DNA of 28,913 nt from JANRIC01 sp033765345 (lineage in GTDB: Bacteria > Bacteroidota > Bacteroidia > Cytophagales > Microscillaceae), in NCBI GenBank assembly GCA_033765345.1, contig JANRIC010000058.1, forward strand, positions 1-28,913, read 5' to 3'. A program made the position numbers and the translations under genes. The notes under the pieces were generated by a model that did not search any database, was not told the DNA's origin, and saw only the letters and a program-made list of their open reading frames with translations. Each line of letters begins with the position of its first letter. Within the stretch, counting starts at the first letter, position 1. This document shows positions 1 through 5,670 of the stretch, one piece after another.

Positions 1-58
1 CATTAGGGCTACTCAACAAATAATCCGAATACAAATCCATTAATTCTGGTGATTTCAT
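1..58 (-). CDS. Transposase N-terminus (partial, runs off window)
   Basis: An ATG at 58-56 opens a frame that reads MKSPELMDLYSDYLLSSPN up to the window edge. The pattern 'ELMDLYSDYLLSS' resembles, from memory, the beginning of DDE transposases of the IS4/IS701 type that are frequent in Bacteroidota. An AAAAAAGG stretch lies just before the start. The adjacent gene at 136-672 lacks its expected C-terminal domain, which fits an insertion sequence having landed there. Only 19 codons are visible, so the family assignment is tentative; the rest of the element lies outside the window. Confidence 0.45.
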   Translation of the reverse strand, partial: MKSPELMDLYSDYLLSSPN

Positions 59-138
59 CCTTTTTTAAATTTTTTCCCTAATTTAAACACAACTGTATTT
101 TTTTACAAATTTCCAAATTCTTCAACTGCGTAATGTCA
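59..138 (-). mobile_element. Probable left end of an insertion sequence
   Basis: This AT-rich stretch lies between the putative transposase start and the truncated TlpA-like gene. Reading on the minus strand, the truncated gene ends at a TGA that begins TGACATTACGCAGTTGAAG. I infer this to be the outer end of the element, so the stop codon would be supplied by the insertion. The matching inverted end is outside the window, so the boundary cannot be proved here. Confidence 0.35.
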
Positions 139-672
139 GTTAGTAATGGCTTTGTTTTCATGAAGAGAATCCAGCCAGGAGGATTGCTTTTGAAACTCTT
201 CTTGAATAACATCCCATTGTATTTCCCAATCGGCTTCTAAATATCCATCAAAAACATTTCGGAGTTGAGCGAACTTATCAAAGAGTACAAAATCATAGAT
301 TGTATTCAAATAAGTATGTCCGAGGGCATTATTTCCCTGGACTTTAAGCCATTCAGGTCTATGTTCTTGTGCAGTGTGAGGACTTACCTGTATATAAATC
401 GTATCACCTGGTTCCAACAAAAGCCTGCTCTCTCTTCCAAGAGTAAAATTAATGGTGATTGTATGAGGAACATTCAAAGGAATATTCAAAAGAAATGAAC
501 CGTCTTCTTCCAATTCTACAATAGTTGTAACTGCGCTTTGTGAGAAACCTAAAATGGGCAAAAACACTTTTATGTCTGTTATGTCCCCATTTACAATACC
601 TTTGATGACAGTCTGTCCGGATACTTCAAAGAAGATAAGTAGGCAAAAGCAAAAAATAGTGATTTTTTTCAT
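136..672 (-). CDS. TlpA/DUF4369-like protein, truncated N-terminal part
   Basis: A 178-residue exported protein with a clear signal peptide (MKKITIFCFCLLIFFEVSGQ). The following beta-rich region contains the patterns 'DGSF' and 'LLLEPGDTIYIQV' and a later 'VQGNNA', as in the N-terminal domain that precedes thioredoxin in Bacteroidota TlpA-type thiol-disulfide oxidoreductases (DUF4369-like). Those proteins are usually about 400-480 residues. Here the thioredoxin domain with its CxxC is missing and the frame stops beside a probable insertion sequence. It lies 98 nt downstream of the peptide precursor remnant, and such oxidoreductases often accompany double-glycine-leader peptides. It is most likely a non-functional fragment. 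The family assignment is from pattern recognition only. Confidence 0.6.
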   Translation of the reverse strand: MKKITIFCFCLLIFFEVSGQTVIKGIVNGDITDIKVFLPILGFSQSAVTTIVELEEDGSFLLNIPLNVPHTITINFTLGRESRLLLEPGDTIYIQVSPHTAQEHRPEWLKVQGNNALGHTYLNTIYDFVLFDKFAQLRNVFDGYLEADWEIQWDVIQEEFQKQSSWLDSLHENKAITN

Positions 673-770
673 TATGAAGTTTTTTTAAGTTATAAAGTGG
701 CTTTTTTTGAAAACATCACCTCTTAATATTTATTTAGAGGTGATGTGTAAAATTTCATAACACTAGATAC

Positions 771-995
771 TTATATCTCTCCATACATGCAAGCTGTATT
801 AGCCACAGTTCCACAATAATTCATAGCGTGTGTGGTTAATACACCACTTGATGGTATTCCACCACCAGGATAATACCAAGTACCCGCACCTTGTATACAA
901 GAACACATAAATACGGTTTCACCTCCCTTAACCTGCTTCATCTCCTCTCGAGAGAGTACATTTTCTGAAAAGTTTAAAATTTGCTTTGAGGCAGA
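771..995 (-). pseudogene. Double-glycine-leader RiPP/bacteriocin-like precursor, 5'-truncated
   Basis: The minus-strand frame is open from the TAA at 998-996 to the TAA at 773-771, 74 codons, without an ATG, GTG or TTG ahead of the leader. It reads a typical Bacteroidota peptide leader end, NVLSREEMKQVKGG, followed by a 49-residue core rich in Gly, Tyr, Thr and four Cys (a CSC pair near the core start and two Cys near the end). The GG pair is encoded at 926-921. The first ATG is inside the leader at 941-939, which would give a 56-residue peptide, but the AGGAG before it is too close to act as a normal ribosome site. The leader is in frame with the upstream exonuclease but separated from it by two stops. 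I infer the leader's start was lost in a deletion. Use of a rare start codon is an alternative. Confidence 0.6.
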
Positions 996-1010
996 TTATT
1001 GCCCAGATAC

Positions 1011-1703
1011 TTAGCCCTGAGCAATTTCTTTCACATAAGTGATTTTTTTATGCAGGGCTTTGAATAACAATACCTGGAGCAAACGTGCAGTAGCCATAGC
1101 ATCGCCTGCTGCGGTATGTCGGCCGTTGATCGGAATTTGATAGCGTTTACAAAGACCATCCAGCGAATAATCCTGCGGGCGAGTCATTTCATACGCATAA
1201 GCCATTTTGCCTACATCGATCCGGCGTGCCAGTTCAATGGTATCAATGTAGCGATTTAGGAGAGGAAAACCAAAATGTTTTTTGAGAATGGCGGAGATCA
1301 TCTGAATATCAAAATTGGCGCAGTGAGCCACCAACACACTGTTGCGGATAAAATCTAGAAACATTTCCAGGGCTTGTACTTCCTGATATCCACCTCGGGT
1401 TTCTTTGGCTAATATCTGGTGTATGACCACCGAATTTTTATCTCCGGTGCGGTCTCTTTCAATAAAAAGCTCTAGGGAATCCATCACGCAGATTTCAAGA
1501 TTTTCAAGGGCAATAGCACCGACACTGATGACCTTGTCCTGGCGGATGTCCAGCCCTGTCGTTTCGGTATCAAAAACCACAAATCGACAATCGTAAAGGC
1601 TATTTTCCGTGTGGGAGTTCTGAAAACATTCTACGTACTGGCGGACAAAATCAGGACACTCTTTTTTTAGGTACTTTTGATAGTTATTTTTTTTTCGGAA
1701 CAT
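1011..1703 (-). CDS. DnaQ-like 3'-5' exonuclease (DEDDh)
   Basis: A 230-residue exonuclease of the DNA polymerase III epsilon / RNase T superfamily. Motif Exo I is FDTETTG (D45, E47), Exo II is HCANFD (D132) and Exo III is HTAAGD (H196, D201), so the complete DEDDh catalytic set is present and the enzyme should be an active two-metal exonuclease. The N-terminal 40 residues are a charged extension. It follows the DUF294 nucleotidyltransferase-like gene by 83 nt on the same strand; these two are commonly neighbours in Bacteroidota and are probably co-transcribed. Being separate from polymerase genes, it is more likely a repair or nucleic-acid turnover enzyme than the replicative proofreading subunit, but the sequence does not settle this. 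Confidence 0.88.
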   Translation of the reverse strand: MFRKKNNYQKYLKKECPDFVRQYVECFQNSHTENSLYDCRFVVFDTETTGLDIRQDKVISVGAIALENLEICVMDSLELFIERDRTGDKNSVVIHQILAKETRGGYQEVQALEMFLDFIRNSVLVAHCANFDIQMISAILKKHFGFPLLNRYIDTIELARRIDVGKMAYAYEMTRPQDYSLDGLCKRYQIPINGRHTAAGDAMATARLLQVLLFKALHKKITYVKEIAQG

Positions 1704-1786
1704 GGCTCGGGGTACATTTGGTCTTGTTCACCCCGTAATATTACTATTTTTATAGCTATTTTCACAATAAAGAGATGATTTTTTCA

Positions 1787-3742
1787 TTAGCTCAAATAAC
1801 CCAGCCTAAATCTGAGTTCTAAGGTCTGTTGAATTCTCTCTATGGTTTTGAAGGTATTCCGAATGGTTTGTCGTTCAAGCTTATTCAAAGCCTCTGGATT
1901 GATATAACGCCCGGAGCTGTGATTTTTTAATCCGTGAATGGCACGCTGGCGTAAAAGAATTTCAAAAGCAGTTGCTGCGGATTCACATATAGGTGCTAAA
2001 CTTTTATCTCTTTTGGCAATTTCCTCAAAACGCTCGAGCGTACTTCCATAGTTTTTGAGCTTTAGCTGATAGGCCAAAACACGTGCTGCGTCGATGAGCG
2101 GCATCATAGCCCTGGCTTTGATGTCGAATTCGTTTTTGTGGTCTCCACTTTTTTCTACAATAAAGCTGCGGAAAAAACTTAAAGGAGGAGGGTTTTGCAT
2201 AGCATTTTTGGCCAGGTGGATGATAAATAATTCATTTTTATCAATTTCTTCAAAAATAAACTCTTTTAGTTCGTGAGCCAGGGTGAAATCTCCAACGATG
2301 GGTCTGAAATCAAAGAAAATAGAGACTTTCATCAAGGCTTGTGGCTCGGGGATGCTAATCCATTGATGGAAATAAGTTTTCCAGGTCGAGATTGGCTTGC
2401 ACCATGTAGGATTGCTGGCCATCATTCCGGCGGGGCATTTGACAAAACCACACTCTACCAAAATATCCGTAATGATTCCCGAAAACTTTAAAAAATATTC
2501 GTGCACTGCTTCTTGCTTATCTTCGGGCGGGTTGTCATAAATCAGGGCATTGTCCTGGTCGGTTCGAAGGAGTTGTTCCTTGCGTCCTTCGCTGCCCAAG
2601 GCCAGCCAGCAATAACGAATTTCGGGTTTTTCCAATCCCTGTTCTTTGAGTGACTGTTCGGCGATTTCGGCGGCTTTTTGGATCAGGATGTCATTGATGG
2701 CTGTGATGATATTGGATATAAAAGGAATGCCTACTTCCTGACTCAAATAACTTTTGATGAGATACTCGGCTTTCTCGCGGATAGATTTAAGTTGAGAAAC
2801 TTTGTTGGTCTTTTTGATTTGTTTGGTGAGTACAGCGGGGTTATTGCCTTGTGCGATCAGAATATCTCTTTGAGACACCACCCCTACGATGGGAGTCTGG
2901 TCGGTGCCGTCTTCCGTCACGCAAAAATGGCTAATTTTATGACTGATCATCAGGAGCATCACTTCGGCCACGGAAAGCCCCACCTTGATGGTTTTTACTG
3001 GGGAGCTCATAATTTCCGTAACGGGTTTATTTTTAATGATGTCTTCTGAAGCCACTACCTTTCTTCGAAAATCGCTGTCGGTAATGATGCCTAGTGGGCG
3101 TTGTTTTTCGTCGGTAATGATGATAGAACCCACATTAAAAATACTCATAATCTTGGCGGCTTCCCTGACGGTATGATGAGGCGTGCAGGAAATCACTTCT
3201 TTTTTGGATTGGATCTCAAGGGTATCCGTTTCAATGAGTTCGCGGGTCATTGGGTTGTCTTGAGCCAGAAAACGACGCATATCTCGGATGTTTTGCGAAT
3301 CTCCACTTTTGAGGATAGATACTCCCGAAGCAAAACCAGCCGCCAAAAACAAAGCTACTTGAGGGTTCATCGTCATCACTTCGCTGAATTCATCCATCGG
3401 AATGGTATAAAGCAGCGATTCTTCGGCACAGACGGCATCGGCAAAGTAGGCATCATCGGCAATAGAAGCCCTCACCCCAAAAATGTCGCCTTCATCGCAT
3501 TTATCTAGGAGCTCTTCTTTGCCATCTTCCTGATGCTCTATGACATTAATACTTCCCTTATTGACCACAAAAAAATAGGAGAAGGGTTTTTCTCCTTGTC
3601 TAAAGATTCTTTGCCCTTCTTCGTAATATTGGATAGTCACCCCTGTAGCCAGCTTAAACAAGGTGTCTTTGTCAATCAAATTAAAAGGTGGATATTGCTT
3701 TAAAAAGTCGTATACGTCCTGAACAATCGTTTCCGAAGCCAT
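1787..3742 (-). CDS. cNMP-binding/CBS-pair/DUF294 nucleotidyltransferase-like protein
   Basis: A 651-residue cytoplasmic regulatory protein. Residues about 15-135 form a cyclic-nucleotide-binding fold (phrases 'YEEGQRIFRQGE' and 'VNKGSINV'). About 175-305 hold two CBS motifs ('IITDEKQRPLGIITDSD' and 'GVVSQRDIL'). About 320-460 form the DUF294 nucleotidyltransferase-like domain with LGSEGRKEQLLRTDQDNAL, giving G383-S384 and the metal pair D395/D397 as in GlnD. The remainder is the DUF294 C-terminal substrate-binding region. The intact DxD suggests it could transfer nucleotides; the acceptor is unknown. A TAnnTTTG-type box lies upstream. The ATG at 3742 gives the usual full length for this family. 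Confidence 0.88.
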   Translation of the reverse strand: MASETIVQDVYDFLKQYPPFNLIDKDTLFKLATGVTIQYYEEGQRIFRQGEKPFSYFFVVNKGSINVIEHQEDGKEELLDKCDEGDIFGVRASIADDAYFADAVCAEESLLYTIPMDEFSEVMTMNPQVALFLAAGFASGVSILKSGDSQNIRDMRRFLAQDNPMTRELIETDTLEIQSKKEVISCTPHHTVREAAKIMSIFNVGSIIITDEKQRPLGIITDSDFRRKVVASEDIIKNKPVTEIMSSPVKTIKVGLSVAEVMLLMISHKISHFCVTEDGTDQTPIVGVVSQRDILIAQGNNPAVLTKQIKKTNKVSQLKSIREKAEYLIKSYLSQEVGIPFISNIITAINDILIQKAAEIAEQSLKEQGLEKPEIRYCWLALGSEGRKEQLLRTDQDNALIYDNPPEDKQEAVHEYFLKFSGIITDILVECGFVKCPAGMMASNPTWCKPISTWKTYFHQWISIPEPQALMKVSIFFDFRPIVGDFTLAHELKEFIFEEIDKNELFIIHLAKNAMQNPPPLSFFRSFIVEKSGDHKNEFDIKARAMMPLIDAARVLAYQLKLKNYGSTLERFEEIAKRDKSLAPICESAATAFEILLRQRAIHGLKNHSSGRYINPEALNKLERQTIRNTFKTIERIQQTLELRFRLGYLS

Positions 3743-3771
3743 TTTAACAAAAGTTTACCGGATTAATCTTA

Positions 3772-3779
3772 CAAATTTA
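3772..3779 (-). promoter_or_regulatory. Candidate -7 box for the DUF294 operon
   Basis: On the minus strand this reads TAAATTTG, matching the Bacteroidota -7 consensus TAnnTTTG, about 30 nt before the DUF294 start codon. I do not see a convincing TTTG at the -33 position, so it is a weak to moderate prediction. Confidence 0.4.
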
Positions 3780-3810
3780 CGGTTTAATTTCATAATCTCC
3801 GACTAAGAAT

Positions 3811-4035
3811 TAGGTTAATCGCATCAAATTTAAGGGTTTTTACAGGTATTTCTTAGCTCCGTAGGAGTAAAATATGGATAGCAATTTTATTTTCAGTTGA
3901 TAAAGTTCCGTAGTAACGACATCTATGCCGTTCCTACGGAACTTAATTTTAGGTCATTTTGAATTTCTATAAATATTTCGCCCCTTTGGGGCTTGGAAAA
4001 GCTCATTGTGCCTTTTCGTTGATGCGATTAACCTA
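3811..4035. repeat. 225-bp element with 17-bp perfect terminal inverted repeats
   Basis: TAGGTTAATCGCATCAA at 3811-3827 is the exact reverse complement of 4019-4035. Inside are a second palindrome with an 11-bp perfect stem (AAGTTCCGTAG at 3903-3913 with CTACGGAACTT at 3934-3944) and a tight GCCCC-TTT-GGGGC hairpin at 3980-3992. No open frame of note lies within, so it looks like a small non-autonomous (MITE-like) element or a composite of REP-like palindromes. Confidence 0.6.
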
Positions 4036-4066
4036 ACTATACTCAAACCGAAGTGGTTTTCCGAGA

Positions 4067-4140
4067 TTTTAGCTTTTAAATCATTAATAATCAAGCTAAT
4101 CAATCAAGAAAATCAGGCAAATCACTTCAATCTGGGTATA
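4067..4140 (-). repeat. AATCA-periodic dispersed repeat, copy A
   Basis: Read on the plus strand, AATCA occurs at 9-nt spacing (with one 4-nt step) several times and ends in AATCTGGGTATA. The reverse complement matches 26419-26514 at both ends (TATACCCAGATT then AAGTGATTT, and TTGATTGATTAGCTTGATTA with what follows), with a middle segment that differs. It is therefore a dispersed repeat present in opposite orientations in this window. Confidence 0.7.
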
Positions 4141-4170
4141 AGAATGAATTGCTTGTCTGGAAAAAATTAA

Positions 4171-5385
4171 TTATTCCTCTCTCCTCAACTCCGTCTTTAC
4201 CTTCACCTCTGAGTGCAAAGTACGGTGTACGGGGCATTTGTCGGCGATCTCGAGCAGGCGTTGTAATTGCGATTCGTCCAGCTCACCTTCCAGCTCTATG
4301 ATACGCTCTATGTGATCTATTTTACCTTCTTTGTTTTCGCAATCGTTGCAATCCTGGGCGTGTATTTTATGGTGCTTTAGGTGTACTTTTACTTCTTTGA
4401 GCGGCCAGCCTTTCCGGTCGGCGTACATTCTTAGGGTCATACCGGTGCAGGTACCCAGGGCAATATTCAGAAAATCGTAGGGATTAGGCCCGAAGTCATG
4501 ACCGCCTACTGCCACAGGCTCGTCTCCTGTCAGTCTATGTCTTCCGGCTTTGATTTCAGTGGTATAGCCTTTTTTACCTGTTCTGGTGACAACCTGCTCA
4601 CTCGTAGATAAATCTTCCTCTTCGGGAATTTCAAGATAATGTTGTGCCCAGGTAGCGATCATATCGCCCACATACAAAGAATCTTTACGGTCGCTGAGTA
4701 AATGATTGGCTCCATCCAGACTGATAAAGCTTCGGGGATGTTGGGCAGCTTTGTAAATTTGGGTAGCGTTATCAATCTCTACGGTTTCATCCTGAGGCGA
4801 ATGCATTACCAACAATGCAGCTCCCAGATTTCGGATCGTTTCACCAGTGCTGATTTCTTTGAGATCATCCAGAAACTGTTTTTTTAAGGTAAAACCTCTG
4901 CCTCCGATTTTGACATGGGCAATGCCTTTGGATTCAATTTCGCTGGTATCTTCAATCAAATGGGATACGTGTGCTGGGTCATAAGGCGCGCCTACGGTGG
5001 CTATGGCTTTGATGCCCGGGAGAAATTGTTTGGCAGCCAGCACCGCTGCACCTCCCAAAGAATGCCCAATGAGTAGACTAGGGCTTTGATAAGATTGCTC
5101 TAAGAATCGGGCAGCTTCTACCAAATCCTGCACATTAGAAGAGAAATTGGTGTCTGCAAAATCTCCTTCACTTTCGCCAAGCCCCGTAAAGTCAAAACTC
5201 AAGACTGCAATACCATTTTTGGTCAATGCCTTGCTGATACTCCGGACGGCGTGAAGGTTTTTATTACAGGTAAAACAATGTGCAAAAACGGCATAATTAT
5301 GCGGATGTGAATCTATGGGAAGTTCCAAGCGGGCAGATAAGGCTTCCCCTTGGCTGTTTTTGAAGTTCAGTTTTAGGCTCTGCAT
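4171..5385 (-). CDS. Alpha/beta hydrolase-OsmC fusion protein
   Basis: A 404-residue two-domain protein. Residues 1-250 are an alpha/beta hydrolase with nucleophile elbow GHSLGG (S109), probable acid D199 (SPQDE) and histidine H228 (GANH). Residues about 265-404 are an OsmC/Ohr-like domain with the two expected cysteines, C313 (GTCTGMTL) and C384 (DKCPVH), which in the family reduce organic hydroperoxides. This fusion is known in several phyla and is thought to link ester hydrolysis and peroxide detoxification, though the substrate is not known. All predicted catalytic residues are present. It stands alone, with no neighbour in the same transcription unit. Confidence 0.9.
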   Translation of the reverse strand: MQSLKLNFKNSQGEALSARLELPIDSHPHNYAVFAHCFTCNKNLHAVRSISKALTKNGIAVLSFDFTGLGESEGDFADTNFSSNVQDLVEAARFLEQSYQSPSLLIGHSLGGAAVLAAKQFLPGIKAIATVGAPYDPAHVSHLIEDTSEIESKGIAHVKIGGRGFTLKKQFLDDLKEISTGETIRNLGAALLVMHSPQDETVEIDNATQIYKAAQHPRSFISLDGANHLLSDRKDSLYVGDMIATWAQHYLEIPEEEDLSTSEQVVTRTGKKGYTTEIKAGRHRLTGDEPVAVGGHDFGPNPYDFLNIALGTCTGMTLRMYADRKGWPLKEVKVHLKHHKIHAQDCNDCENKEGKIDHIERIIELEGELDESQLQRLLEIADKCPVHRTLHSEVKVKTELRREE

Positions 5386-5528
5386 GACGAATTAAAAATT
5401 TAAGTGTGATATTTCAACTTGATTGTAAAGGTTTTTCCCTATGACCTTGTGCCTCAAAGCTACTAAGATTATAAGATAAAGACGAAAAATTAACTTTTTA
5501 CATCGAGATCAATTTACCTGATACAAAG

Positions 5529-5561
5529 TTTGAAAAATCCGGGGATATTTTGATATATTTG
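5529..5561 (+). promoter_or_regulatory. Candidate Bacteroidota promoter for the surface protein gene
   Basis: TTTG at 5529-5532 and TATATTTG at 5554-5561 are separated by 21 nt, matching the TTTG-N19-21-TAnnTTTG consensus of the main Bacteroidota sigma factor. Transcription would begin near 5568, leaving about 100 nt of leader before the ATG at 5671. Confidence 0.55.
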
Positions 5562-5670
5562 AAGGATAAATACCCTCTGATAACCTGATTTATTTGAACT
5601 CTTATCGGTAAATTACAGTTAACCAATGTATATAAAGCTTTATTACTCAACAAAATTAGTTTCACCTTAC

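Larger units (their letters stand above)
3743..4170. other. Repeat-rich intergenic region
   Basis: No gene is visible in these 428 bases between the DUF294 operon promoter and the 3' end of the hydrolase-OsmC gene. Most of the space is occupied by a 225-bp element bounded by inverted repeats, with internal hairpins, and by an AATCA-periodic dispersed repeat. These are listed separately. Confidence 0.7.

Noticed and set aside
1704..1786. Hairpin-like GGGGT...ACCCC before the exonuclease start
   Set aside because: Only five base pairs with a long loop and no T tract; it is not strong enough to call.
5626..5670. Upstream ATG extending the surface protein
   Set aside because: It would add 15 residues ahead of a complete signal peptide that already starts well at the ATG at 5671.
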